From assembly GCF_900107925.1 (NCBI RefSeq), contig NZ_FNUJ01000002.1, positions 682,001 through 746,000 on the forward strand: a stretch of DNA of 64,000 bases, read 5' to 3'. Positions within the stretch are counted from its first letter, which is position 1, and each line of letters begins with the position of its first letter. The notes below the pieces were generated by a model. It saw only the letters and a list, made by a program, of their open reading frames with translations. It was not told the DNA's origin and made no database searches. This document shows, in pieces, positions 16,672 to 25,341 of the stretch. Both the position numbers and the translations under genes were made by a program. Origin of the DNA: Amycolatopsis pretoriensis. GTDB taxonomy: Bacteria > Actinomycetota > Actinomycetes > Mycobacteriales > Pseudonocardiaceae.

Positions 16672-16886
16672 TGACCTCCCGTGATCACGCCCAGAGATCA
16701 CCGCGCGTAGCTCCACAATACGCCTACCCCGGGCCGATACCCATTCGAGACATAGCGCAGAACCTTCCGATCCTTCCTATGCGAACAAACGCTAGGCGTG
16801 GCAGATGAGAAACCCAGTGAGTAATTTGCGAACCGCGGTACCGCCACGGGATTCGCGACGGGATTCGCAACCGCCGGCGGAGGAAC
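16672..16886 (-). promoter_or_regulatory. Upstream region of the kinase-NUDIX-PfkB operon
   Basis: A 215-bp gap between the GMC oxidoreductase stop and the kinase start. It is less GC-rich than its surroundings and has a near-tandem GACGGGATTCGC/CACGGGATTCGC repeat close to 16850, plus a TTTGCGAA half-site facing TTCGCAA. A promoter is expected from gene order; no confident -10/-35 was found. It is also the likely left border of the biosynthetic region. Confidence 0.4.
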
Positions 16887-18377
16887 TCACCGCCGCCCGA
16901 GTTCGGCCGCTATCCGGGTTGCGGCCCGCCACGCCAGCGCGACCGTGGTGAGCGTGGGGTTCGACGCGGTCGCGGTCGGGATGACGCCATTGCCGCCGAC
17001 GTACAGGTTTCGCACTCCCCAGACCTCCAGGTCGGGGTCGCAGACCGAGCGCCCGTCGTCGGTCGCTCCCATGCGGACGGTGCCCTGGTAGTGCAACGAC
17101 GCGCCGCCGGCCGCCAGGGCGGGCTCTTCGGCGAGGGCGCCGACCAGCTCCGCGCTCCGGTGGGACAGGCCGCGCAAGGCCTCGATCGTTTCGAGGTCGC
17201 GGGCGGTGTGCGAGTAGCGGATGGACATGCGCGGCATGCCGTAGTGATCGGTCTCGGTTTCGCTGAACTCGACGGCGTCACCGCGCTGTAGGTCCTTGGC
17301 GCCATACCAGGTGACGACGCCGAGGCGGTCGTCGATGCGGCCGCGGGTGCCGAACCCGTACGGCGAGTTCGCGATCGACATCACGCCGCCCTGGATGGGC
17401 CGGGCGTCGGAGAACGGCATCAGGACGTAACCGAGGCCTTCGATGCCGGCCGCCTCGTCGCCGACGAACGCGTCGTCGAGGCGGACGAAGGACACCATCT
17501 GCAGGTGGTCGTTGAGGTAACGGCCCAGCGCGGGCGGGCGCACGCCCGAGGCGAACAGGACCTGCGGGGTGCGCAGACCGTCGGCGCAGACGACGACACG
17601 TCTGGCCCGGACCACCGACACCTCGCCCGTGCGCCGGTCCTCGAGTTCGGCGCCGGTCGCGACACCGTCCTCGACGACGACCCGGCGTACCAGCGTCTCG
17701 GCGCGCAGCTCGAAGCCGGGTGCGGTCTCCTCGAGGTCGCCGAGGATCGCACCGGTGCCCGAGAAGCGCAGCTCGGCGCCGTCCCACCGGGCGGCGATCG
17801 GCATGAAGCCCACCGGCGGCAGGCCCGGCCCCTCGAACTCCTCTGCCATCCTCTTGCGCAGCGCACCGGCGACGCCCTGGTCGCTGCCGAAAACCGTCAC
17901 GCCGAGCAGGGCTTCCGCGTGGTCGAGCGCGGCGTCGAGCTCGCCGGCCGCGAGGAAGGGGACGCGCTCGGACTGCCGCGGGCGCGGGCAGCCCCCGGCC
18001 CAGTGGACTCCCATCCCGCCGACACCGCTCGCCATGCTGGCGGCCGGCAGCCCCACCTCACCGTCGGCGAGCACGGGCCGGGGGTCCACGAAGAACAGGC
18101 CGGGCAGCACGACCTGCCGGAAGTCCACCGACGGGTCGGCGGGCGCCGTCGCGCGTTCGATCCCGGCGTCCGGCCCCTGGGTGAGCAGCTCCGCGGCCCG
18201 CCGGTCGGCGCGCGACAGGTTGTGCGTGTGCTCGCCACGCCGTCCCGGCAGCCGCGGACCGGCCTCGGCCATCAGGATCCGGGCACCCGGCACCGCGTCG
18301 CCGATCGTCCGCGCGTAGGTCGCGCCCGCCGGGCCACTGCCCACGATGAGGACGTCGACGTCAGGAGTCACGGTCAT
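16887..18377 (-). CDS. GMC-family FAD-dependent oxidoreductase
   Basis: The protein has 496 residues. The FAD dinucleotide fold VDVLIVGSGPAGATYA is at residues 8-23. The GMC middle signature is seen as GVGGMGVHWAGG. The C-terminal half has LHYQGTVRMG with the catalytic-type His, then VGGNGVIPTATASNPTLTTV. GMC enzymes oxidise alcohols on sugars, sterols or polyketides. The ATG shares one base with the stop of the thymidylyltransferase gene (TGATG), so it is the last gene of the NRPS-sugar operon. A sugar- or aglycone-oxidising role is inferred from this coupling. Confidence 0.85.
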   Translation of the reverse strand: MTVTPDVDVLIVGSGPAGATYARTIGDAVPGARILMAEAGPRLPGRRGEHTHNLSRADRRAAELLTQGPDAGIERATAPADPSVDFRQVVLPGLFFVDPRPVLADGEVGLPAASMASGVGGMGVHWAGGCPRPRQSERVPFLAAGELDAALDHAEALLGVTVFGSDQGVAGALRKRMAEEFEGPGLPPVGFMPIAARWDGAELRFSGTGAILGDLEETAPGFELRAETLVRRVVVEDGVATGAELEDRRTGEVSVVRARRVVVCADGLRTPQVLFASGVRPPALGRYLNDHLQMVSFVRLDDAFVGDEAAGIEGLGYVLMPFSDARPIQGGVMSIANSPYGFGTRGRIDDRLGVVTWYGAKDLQRGDAVEFSETETDHYGMPRMSIRYSHTARDLETIEALRGLSHRSAELVGALAEEPALAAGGASLHYQGTVRMGATDDGRSVCDPDLEVWGVRNLYVGGNGVIPTATASNPTLTTVALAWRAATRIAAELGRR

Positions 18378-19255
18378 CAGGCCGTGGCCATCGATTCGGC
18401 CACGCTCATCACGTATTCGCCGTAGCTCGACTTCGCGAGCTTCTCCCCCAGCGCGTGGCAGTGGGCGGCGTCGATGTAACCCATGCGCAAGGCGATCTCC
18501 TCGACGCAGGCGATGCGGACACCCGTGCGGTCCTCGATCACGCGCACGAACTGACCGGCCTCCAGCAGCGAGTCGTGGGTGCCGGTGTCCAGCCAGGCGA
18601 AACCCCGGCCGAGGTCGACCATCCGCGCGCGGTGCTGCTGCAGGTACCGGCGGTTGACGTCGGTGATCTCCAGCTCACCGCGCGCGGACGGCTTCAACGA
18701 GGCGGCGATGTCGAGCACGTCGTTGTCGTAGAAGTACAGTCCGGTGACCGCCCGATCCGACCGGGGCCGGGCCGGCTTCTCCTCCAGGGAAAGCAGGTTG
18801 CCCGCCGCGTCGACCTCGGCCACGCCGTAGCGGTGCGCGTCCTTCACCCGGTAGCCGAACAGGACGCAACCGTCCAAATCGGACTTGGCCTGCTCCAGCA
18901 CGCCGGAGAAGCCCGGGCCGTGGAACAGGTTGTCGCCCAGGATCAGCGCGACCGGGGAATCACCGACGAAGCGGCGGCCGATGACGAACGCCTCGGCGAG
19001 GCCGTTCGGCTGGTACTGGAGCGCGTATTCGATGTTCAGCCCGAACTGCTCCCCGGCGCCGAGCAGCCGGCGGAAGCTGGGCAGGTCCTCGGGCGTCGAA
19101 ATCAGCAGGATTTCGGTGATGCCCGCGAGCATCAGCACCGAGAGCGGGTAGTAGATCATCGGCTTGTCGTACACGGGAAGCAGCTGTTTCGACGTCGCCT
19201 GGGTGATCGGGTGCAGTCTCGAGCCGGTCCCGCCGGCGAGGATGATGCCTTTCAC
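18377..19255 (-). CDS. rmlA: Glucose-1-phosphate thymidylyltransferase
   Basis: The protein has 292 residues from GTG 19255 (GGAGAG upstream). Signatures: KGIILAGGTGSRLHPIT nucleotide-binding loop, SKQLLPVYDKPMIYYPLS, LGDNLFHGPGF, and the EKPARPRSDRAVTGLYFYDN region. Length and motifs match RmlA, which makes dTDP-glucose, the entry point for deoxysugars. It sits between the A-PCP gene and the GMC oxidoreductase in one leftward operon, giving the cluster its own supply of activated sugar. The 4,6-dehydratase that should follow in the pathway is not in the window. Confidence 0.95.
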   Translation of the reverse strand: MKGIILAGGTGSRLHPITQATSKQLLPVYDKPMIYYPLSVLMLAGITEILLISTPEDLPSFRRLLGAGEQFGLNIEYALQYQPNGLAEAFVIGRRFVGDSPVALILGDNLFHGPGFSGVLEQAKSDLDGCVLFGYRVKDAHRYGVAEVDAAGNLLSLEEKPARPRSDRAVTGLYFYDNDVLDIAASLKPSARGELEITDVNRRYLQQHRARMVDLGRGFAWLDTGTHDSLLEAGQFVRVIEDRTGVRIACVEEIALRMGYIDAAHCHALGEKLAKSSYGEYVMSVAESMATA

Positions 19256-19322
19256 GGTCTCTCCAAACCTGGTGCACGGATCCACGGCGGGCACACTGTG
19301 CCAGCGGCCCGTGGAAGATGAC

Positions 19323-21029
19323 TCAAACCCCGTCCGAGTCCAGGCGTCCTTGAGCGGTCGGTGGTGCACTCGCTCGCCGGCTGACCAGCGCCGTCAGCGC
19401 GCCGAGCGTCTGGTGCCGCAGCACCGCCGTGGGCGTGAGCGGAATCCCCGCGCCGGCGGCCAGCTCCGCGACCCGGACCGCGAGCAACGACGTGCCGCCG
19501 AGGTCGAAGAAGTTGTCGTCCTCGGTGACTTCGTCCAGCTCCAGCAGGAACCGCCAGATCCCCGCCAGCCGGTCACCCGGCGTCCCTTCGAACGCCGGCA
19601 CGGCGAGCGCCCGGCGGTCGAGCTTGCCGCGGCGGTTGACCGGCAGCGCGGTGGCGGTGCGGAGCACGGCGGGCACGCAGTACGGCGGCAGCGTGCCGGC
19701 GAGGTACGCGCGGAGCTCGGCCGCCGGCGGTGGGGGGCCGGCCGGGACAACCGTCGCGACGAGACGGACGTCGCCGGCCGGGTCGGTCTCGGCCGTCACG
19801 ACGGCCTGGGCCACGGCCGGGTGCCCGGCCAGTGCGATCTCGACCTCGGCGGGCTCGACCCGGTAGCCGCGGATCTTGACCTGGTCGTCGAGCCGGCCGG
19901 CGAACACGAAATCGCCCGACGGCAGCCGGCGTCCGGCGTCTCCGGTGCGGTAACCGCCGTCGGTGAAGCGCTCGGCGGTCAGGTCGGGACGGCCGAGGTA
20001 ACCGCGGGCGATGCCGGTGCCGCCCAGCCAGATCTCGCCGGTGGCGCCGTCCGGGACCGATGCGCCGGCCGCGTCGAGCAACCGGATTTCAGTGCCGTCG
20101 ATCGGTGTGCCGATCGGCACCGGCGTGTCCGGCCAGCACCGCGCCCGGGCCGCGTCGATCGCGAACACGCAGCGGCCGACCACACCCTCGGTCGGGCCGT
20201 AGTGGTTGTACAGCAGGGCATCCGGCGCGACCACGGCCCAGGACCGCAGGAGATCGGGCGGGAGGGCTTCCCCGCCGATGACGTAGGCGGCACCGCGCAG
20301 CCGCCGTCCTGCTGCCTCGGGCAGCAGGAGGCGCAGGTGCGTCGGCGTGAGCCGGACGAAGCCGTGCGGACGCTCCATCGCGGACAGCAGCTCGTCGGGC
20401 CCGGCGCCTTCCGGCAGCAGGGTGATCGACTCACCTCGGACGAGCGGGACGAACAGGCTGGTGTAGGAGAAGTCGAACGACAGCGGCGAATGCAGGACGC
20501 TCCCGGCCGCCGCGCGGGGAAGCGTGCGCGCGGCCCAGCCGACGTAGTTGGTGAGCCCGGCGTGCTCGACCTCGACACCTTTGGGTTTCCCGGTCGAGCC
20601 CGAGGTGTACAGGACGTACGCCAGGTCGCCCGGACCGGGAAAAGCGGGCAGCGGCCCGGCGGAGGCCGCGGCCTCGAGCGGCAGTACCGGCACCCCGGCC
20701 ACCGGTGCACGACCGGTGGCCGCCAGCACGGCGACGGCGCCGGAGTCTTCGACCTGGTGCGCGATCCGGGCCGCGGGCAGGGTGACGTCGATCGGGACGA
20801 AGGCGCCGCCGGCCCGCAGCACGGCCAGGATCCCGATCAGCGCGTCGATGCCGCGGGGTGCGCACACCGCGACGCGCCCGCCCGGGGCCACCTCGAGCGT
20901 CGCGGCGAGCGCGTCGACCCGGGCCACGAGTTCGCCGTAGCTCACCCGGGTGCCCCGGCAGTCCAGCGCGAGCGCGCCGGGCGCCTCCTTCGCGCGGTCC
21001 GCGATCTGCTCGATCACCGTCGCGGGCAC
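19323..21029 (-). CDS. NRPS adenylation-thiolation didomain (A-PCP)
   Basis: The protein has 568 residues from GTG 21029 (GAGGAG upstream). A domain: YVLYTSGSTGKPKG (A3), NHYGPTE (A5), YRTGDAG (A7), IRGYRVEPAEVE (A8), and the A10 lysine in NRRGKLDRRAL. The PCP motif NFFDLGGTSLLAV (about 510) keeps the phosphopantetheine serine. My reading of the pocket residues from D235 is roughly D-F-T-R-V-G-H-V-G-K, which matches no code I know, so the substrate is unassigned. It overlaps the thioesterase gene by 16 bases. Its PCP could pass the amino acid to the upstream-encoded PCP-C protein. Confidence 0.9.
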   Translation of the reverse strand: MPATVIEQIADRAKEAPGALALDCRGTRVSYGELVARVDALAATLEVAPGGRVAVCAPRGIDALIGILAVLRAGGAFVPIDVTLPAARIAHQVEDSGAVAVLAATGRAPVAGVPVLPLEAAASAGPLPAFPGPGDLAYVLYTSGSTGKPKGVEVEHAGLTNYVGWAARTLPRAAAGSVLHSPLSFDFSYTSLFVPLVRGESITLLPEGAGPDELLSAMERPHGFVRLTPTHLRLLLPEAAGRRLRGAAYVIGGEALPPDLLRSWAVVAPDALLYNHYGPTEGVVGRCVFAIDAARARCWPDTPVPIGTPIDGTEIRLLDAAGASVPDGATGEIWLGGTGIARGYLGRPDLTAERFTDGGYRTGDAGRRLPSGDFVFAGRLDDQVKIRGYRVEPAEVEIALAGHPAVAQAVVTAETDPAGDVRLVATVVPAGPPPPAAELRAYLAGTLPPYCVPAVLRTATALPVNRRGKLDRRALAVPAFEGTPGDRLAGIWRFLLELDEVTEDDNFFDLGGTSLLAVRVAELAAGAGIPLTPTAVLRHQTLGALTALVSRRASAPPTAQGRLDSDGV

Positions 21030-21745
21030 GGGAGCTCCTCGGACACCACGCCGACCAGCTCGGACCAGGCCCCGTTCGGGAAGAGCTGCCGCGCGCGGAC
21101 GCCGGCCAGCCGCAGCGGCCGCGTCGTCTCGCGCTGCCAGTCCGTCCACCGCGCCGGCGTGGCCGCCAGGTCCTCCTCGGTGGCCACGACGGTGACCGGC
21201 ACCGGTAGCGGCGGCTCGCTTTCGTACACGTAGGACCGGCTGAGCGCGAGGTCGGCGAGCACCGGCGGCGCGAGCACGGCGAGCAGGTCCGGATCGCCCA
21301 GGATCCGCGGATCGGTGACGCCGTTTGCGGCGAGCTCGGTACGAACGTCGCCGATCGGGCGGGGTTCGGTCAGCCGCCCGGGCGCTTCGCAGGAGGCGAC
21401 CACGAGCCGGCCGGGCAGTGCCCCGCCGCGCCGCCGCAGCTCGCGGACGAGCTCGAAGGCGAGCAGACCGCCCGAGCAGTGTCCGAAGAGGACGGTCGGC
21501 AGCCCGGGCAGGGGGTGCAGGTCGTCCGCGAGACCCGACACCGCCGCGGCGAGTCCGGCGTGCGGAGGGTCGTCGAGCCGGCTTTCGCGGCCGGGCCAGC
21601 GCACGGCCAGCAGTTCGGTGTCCGGGGGCACGAGGTTCCGCCACTCGCGGAACGGCCCGGCCCCGCCACCCGCCCACGGCAGGCAGACCAGCCGGGCCCG
21701 CGGCTGCGCCGGCCGCGTCCAGCGCGCGATGCTCGCACCGGGCAT
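21014..21745 (-). CDS. Type II thioesterase-like alpha/beta hydrolase with altered catalytic residues
   Basis: The protein has 243 residues from ATG 21745. The fold is type II thioesterase-like: LVCLPWAGGGAGPFREW near the start and VLFGHCSGGLLAFELV at the nucleophile elbow. Where family members have GHSMG, this one has GHCSG, placing Cys at the nucleophile. The usual C-terminal GGHFF His motif is replaced by LFPNGAWSEL, with no His there. Type II thioesterases unload misprimed carrier proteins. With these changes the activity may be altered or lost. It is embedded between the PCP-C and A-PCP genes. Confidence 0.82.
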   Translation of the reverse strand: MPGASIARWTRPAQPRARLVCLPWAGGGAGPFREWRNLVPPDTELLAVRWPGRESRLDDPPHAGLAAAVSGLADDLHPLPGLPTVLFGHCSGGLLAFELVRELRRRGGALPGRLVVASCEAPGRLTEPRPIGDVRTELAANGVTDPRILGDPDLLAVLAPPVLADLALSRSYVYESEPPLPVPVTVVATEEDLAATPARWTDWQRETTRPLRLAGVRARQLFPNGAWSELVGVVSEELPCPRR

Positions 21746-21795
21746 GTGAACCTCTCCCCTGTCGGTTCCGGAACGGGACGGACGCCGTCGCCGGC

Positions 21796-23262
21796 TCAGT
21801 GCGCGGCCGCGCCGACACCGACGTCGCGCAGCTGCAGCCGGCTGGTCCACGCCGTGGCGAGCCGCCGGGCCTCGCCGTCGCTCAGCACGTCCGTGCGGTA
21901 CCGGAGCTCGGCGTGGGCCTCGGGCTCCGGCCAGACCTCCAGCGCGACGTCGTGCCACGTTTCCGCCGAGCTCAGCCGTTCCCGACCCGTGCAGCGCACG
22001 CCGGGGAGGTCGAGCGTCGCCACCGCGTAGACGTGGAACTCGAAAGTGGCCTGCAGCAACGGAGACCGCGGCACGTCGGCCGGCGGCCGGTAGAAGGCGC
22101 CGATCGGCATCGGCGGGGACGCGAGGACGGCCCGCAGCCGCTCCGCCGCGGTCTCGACCAGCTCGCCGGCCGGCGCGCCGGCGTCCGGGAACCGCACGGC
22201 CGCCGCCCACGGGAAACAGCCGATGACGTTCTCGACCTCGGGCACCGAGCGCCCGGCCACCGGCACGTTGACCAGGACGTCCCGAGCGCCGGTGACGTCG
22301 TGCAGCGCGCCGGCGTACGCGGCCAGCAGTTCCGCGGCGGTGGCGCTCCGGCCGCCGGGCAGGGTCGCCGGGACGGTGCACCCGGGACCGACCCCGCCGC
22401 GGGCGGCGCCCAACGGCAGGGCCGTGGCGCCGGCCAGCTGATCGCGCCAGTAGTGCCGGGCCGCGCGGAGCCCGGCGGCCTGCCGGCTTTCCTGGACGGC
22501 GATGGCGCGGTGGTAGGAGGTCGGCTGTCGCTCGGCGGGCGGCTCCCCGGCGGCCAGCGCGGTGTAGGCGGTGGCGAGGTCCCGCAGCAGGATCTGCTCC
22601 GACCAGCCGTCGTAGGCGGTGTGGTGCACCGAGATCGCGAGCAGGAAGCGGCGGTCGCCGAGCTCGGTGAGCCGGGCCCGGATCGGGATCTCGGTCGCCA
22701 GGTCGAAATCGCGGCGCAGGAACCGGCGGGCGTCCGCGGCCGTGCCGCGCTCGACGGTGCACACCGGGTCCACCGAGCCGGGCGGGTCCACCACCGGCCG
22801 CGGGCCGGCGAGGATGCGCGTGCGCAGCGCGTCGTGCCAGGACGTGACGACGTCGAGGGCGCCGGCCAGCGCACCGGTGTCGAGCTCGCCCTCCAGCCAG
22901 TACAGCCGGCGCAGCAGGTGGGCGTCGTCGCGCGGGTCGTCCGACGCGACCCGGTAGGCCATGAACTGGCTCAGGGGCAGCCCGTACTCCCACCGGCCTT
23001 CGGCGGTCCCGGCCGGTTCCCGCACGGGCAGGGCGTCGACGACCGCCGCGATCGCCGCCGGCGTCTGCGCGCGCAGCACCCGGGCCGGCGGGAGGTCGAC
23101 GGCGTGGCGCACCGCGAGCCGGTTGGCCAGCTTGATCGCGACGAGCGAGGTCGCGCCGAGGTCGAACAGGTTGTCCCCGGGGGCGACCGGTTCGCCGAGC
23201 AACGACGACGCCACCTCGAGCACGGACGAGAGTGTCGGCTGCTTCGTGTGGTCCTGCCCCAC
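21796..23262 (-). CDS. NRPS thiolation-condensation didomain (PCP-C)
   Basis: The protein has 488 residues from GTG 23262 (GGAGATCC upstream). The PCP (about 10-75) has LFDLGATSLVAIKL with the carrier serine. The C domain follows, with an intact HHTAYDG (HHxxxDG) and the late NVIGCFPWAAAV region. There is no adenylation domain, so the PCP must be loaded in trans, most simply by the A-PCP two genes on. Free PCP and C proteins can acylate a non-peptide hydroxyl or amine, as SgcC5 does in C-1027 biosynthesis. That role here is inference. First gene of its operon. Confidence 0.9.
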   Translation of the reverse strand: MGQDHTKQPTLSSVLEVASSLLGEPVAPGDNLFDLGATSLVAIKLANRLAVRHAVDLPPARVLRAQTPAAIAAVVDALPVREPAGTAEGRWEYGLPLSQFMAYRVASDDPRDDAHLLRRLYWLEGELDTGALAGALDVVTSWHDALRTRILAGPRPVVDPPGSVDPVCTVERGTAADARRFLRRDFDLATEIPIRARLTELGDRRFLLAISVHHTAYDGWSEQILLRDLATAYTALAAGEPPAERQPTSYHRAIAVQESRQAAGLRAARHYWRDQLAGATALPLGAARGGVGPGCTVPATLPGGRSATAAELLAAYAGALHDVTGARDVLVNVPVAGRSVPEVENVIGCFPWAAAVRFPDAGAPAGELVETAAERLRAVLASPPMPIGAFYRPPADVPRSPLLQATFEFHVYAVATLDLPGVRCTGRERLSSAETWHDVALEVWPEPEAHAELRYRTDVLSDGEARRLATAWTSRLQLRDVGVGAAAH

Positions 23263-23472
23263 GGATCTCCCCCTGTCAACCAGTGGCGGTGTACGTCGCG
23301 AGCACGTTAAGCGGGAACGTTCGAGTCCTGGTCGACCGCGGGTGAGTCGACGGCGGGGGTCGTCCGGTCGATGGACCCGGGAAGTCGATCGTTAGCACCT
23401 CGCAAGATCCGTGCGCACCCGGACAGAATCGAACTCGTCCGCAACGCCGAGCTTTTGGAGGGGAACCACCTC
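23263..23472. promoter_or_regulatory. Divergent promoter region between PCP-C and neocarzinostatin-like genes
   Basis: A 210-bp gap between divergent starts, so at least two promoters are expected. GGAGGGG lies 10 bases before the rightward ATG. No convincing -35/-10 or SARP-type direct repeat was identified by eye. Confidence 0.45.
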
Positions 23473-23919
23473 ATGTCCACTCGCACCTTCACGACCGGCA
23501 CGAAGGCGGTCGTGGCCGCCGGCTTCGCCCTGGCCCTCGCCTTTTCCGGAGCCACCGCGGCCTCGGCCGCCGCCCCGGCACTGACCGCGAGCCCGAGCAG
23601 CGGCCTCACCGACGGGCAGGTCGTGGACGTGTCCGGAACCGGCTACGCCGCCGGCTCGACGATCGTCCTGCTGGAGTGCGACGCCGCCCAGCCGGCCGGC
23701 CGGGCGTGCGACAAGGCGGCACTCGTGGGAACCGTCGCCGGTGCCGACGGCACGCTGGCGGCGAAGCTGGCCGTCCACAAGACGTTCCAGGCGGTCGATC
23801 TCAGCACCGGCGCGGCCGGGGCCACCGTGGACTGCGCGACCGCGCACTGCGTGATCGCGTCCGCCGACACCAGCGACACCGGCACCGAGGGCGCCGGCGT
23901 CTCGATCAGTTTCGGCTGA
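23473..23919 (+). CDS. Secreted neocarzinostatin-family protein
   Basis: The protein has 148 residues with a clear Sec signal peptide (FTTGTKAVVAAGFALALAF, cleavage near ASAAA-PALT). The mature part starts ALTASPSSGLTDGQVVDVSG and ends EGAGVSISFG, closely following the neocarzinostatin apoprotein pattern (PSSGLSDGTVVKVAG to EGVAISFN), with four cysteines placed for two disulfides. Known members bind and protect enediyne chromophores, but the fold is also common in actinomycetes without enediynes. Here it may bind or carry the exported polyketide, or be unrelated. It faces the first glycosyltransferase gene tail to tail. Confidence 0.88.
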   Translation: MSTRTFTTGTKAVVAAGFALALAFSGATAASAAAPALTASPSSGLTDGQVVDVSGTGYAAGSTIVLLECDAAQPAGRACDKAALVGTVAGADGTLAAKLAVHKTFQAVDLSTGAAGATVDCATAHCVIASADTSDTGTEGAGVSISFG

Positions 23920-23995
23920 CCCACCCGTGATCCCGGTGCCGGTCACGCGCTTCCCTCCCCCAGCGAGCCGTGGCCGGCACCTTCCCGGAAGTGGT

Positions 23996-25165
23996 TCAGA
24001 CCGCGGAAAAGACCAGGGAGGTCAGGTGAGCCGCCATCTCGTTGGGCGTCGGCAGCTGCCGCATCGTGTCGCGCACGCTCGCGGTCGCCGACGTGAAGGC
24101 CGGGTCCTCGAGCATCCGGGCCGCCTTCTCGAGCAGGATCTCGTCGGTCAGCTCCGACGGCAGCAGGAACTCACCGCAGCCGTGGCCGGCCAGGATCTCG
24201 GCGTTGAGCGCGGTGTCGGTCATCTGGGGTACCAGCAGCTGCGGGGTCCCGGACGCCAGCGCGGTCATCACCGTGCCGAGCCCGGCGTGCGAGATCACCA
24301 GGTCGCACCGCGGCAGCAGGGCGTTGAACGGGATCCCGGACACCACCCGGACGTTGGCGGGCAGCTCGCCGATCAGGTCGGCGTCCGCGGCGGTCACCGC
24401 GGCGACGACCTCGACGTCGAGCCCGGCCACGGCGCGGACCACCTGGCCCGTCACCACCATCTTGCGGTCGAAGCGGCCCGACGACGTCCCCCACGAGACG
24501 CAGACCCGTTTGCGCGAACGCGGTTCGTTCAGCCAGTCCGGCAGCACACCGGGGCCGTTGTACGGCACGTACTGCATCGGGAGCCGGGAGTCCGGCAACG
24601 CGATCTGCAGCTGCGGCGGGCAGGGGTCGACGCTGACGGCGGCGAGCGACGGGACCTCGTCGAGCCCCCAGTGCGCCCGCACGTCGGCGAGCGCTTCGGC
24701 TTCGAACTCGCGGAACAGCCCGGCGTAGTCGATGCCCCAGGTGTGCCGGAACGCGGGCACGCCCAGCAGGTCGGCCACCATCGGGCCGGCGTAGGTCCAG
24801 GCTTCGTAGAGCACGACGTCCGGACGCCAGCGCCGGGCGAAGTCCAGCAGGCCGTCCATCATCGCCCAGCAGGCGGCCACGCCGAGCCGGCAGTTCGAGG
24901 TGCCGTAGCGGTGCATGTCCCGCCAGTGCGGCGGGTCCACGCCTTCGGAGCCGGCGAGCCGGCGCAGGAAGCCGCCCATCATCGCGCCGGCGTCGACGCT
25001 CTCGCCCACCGCGGCGGCGGGCAGGCCCGAGCGCCGCACGGTACCGACGAGGCCCGGCTGGGTGGCGACGACGACCTCGTGGCCCTGCGCCCGCAGGGAC
25101 CAGGCCAGTGGCACCAGCGGGAAGTAGAGGGTGTTCCAGTTCCACGTCGTGATCAGCACGCGCAC
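23996..25165 (-). CDS. GT1-family glycosyltransferase homologue lacking the catalytic histidine (GT-1 of 9)
   Basis: The protein has 389 residues from GTG 25165. It is the closest relative of the enzyme at 37993-39186: both have WNW near the start, GHEVVVATQPGLV, HTWGIDYA, SVDPCPP or TVDPCPP, and YVPYNGPG. In GT1-type macrolide and aromatic glycosyltransferases a His at about position 13 is the catalytic base. The other eight paralogues here keep it, but this one reads WNWNTLYFPL with Leu at that place. The donor loop reads SHAGLGT instead of HQGG. It may be a non-catalytic partner, a dead duplicate, or use another base. Monocistronic by layout. Confidence 0.85.
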   Translation of the reverse strand: MRVLITTWNWNTLYFPLVPLAWSLRAQGHEVVVATQPGLVGTVRRSGLPAAAVGESVDAGAMMGGFLRRLAGSEGVDPPHWRDMHRYGTSNCRLGVAACWAMMDGLLDFARRWRPDVVLYEAWTYAGPMVADLLGVPAFRHTWGIDYAGLFREFEAEALADVRAHWGLDEVPSLAAVSVDPCPPQLQIALPDSRLPMQYVPYNGPGVLPDWLNEPRSRKRVCVSWGTSSGRFDRKMVVTGQVVRAVAGLDVEVVAAVTAADADLIGELPANVRVVSGIPFNALLPRCDLVISHAGLGTVMTALASGTPQLLVPQMTDTALNAEILAGHGCGEFLLPSELTDEILLEKAARMLEDPAFTSATASVRDTMRQLPTPNEMAAHLTSLVFSAV

Positions 25166-25341
25166 AGGCGTTCATCCTCCGCTCCCGGCCGCCGTCAGTG
25201 CTCCGAGCGTCGGGGGGACCGCTCGAACCGGCGTCCAGAACGGGTGGCGCGCGGTTGCCGTCCCGTTCGGAGCCGGGGCAGGATGATCCCCACCCGGACG
25301 TCCGGCAGATCCCAGTGAATTCCACGAAGAAGGAGTGCACC

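Noticed and set aside
23473..23919. Enediyne cluster marker
   Set aside because: No iterative enediyne PKS or associated genes in the window; the fold alone is not diagnostic.
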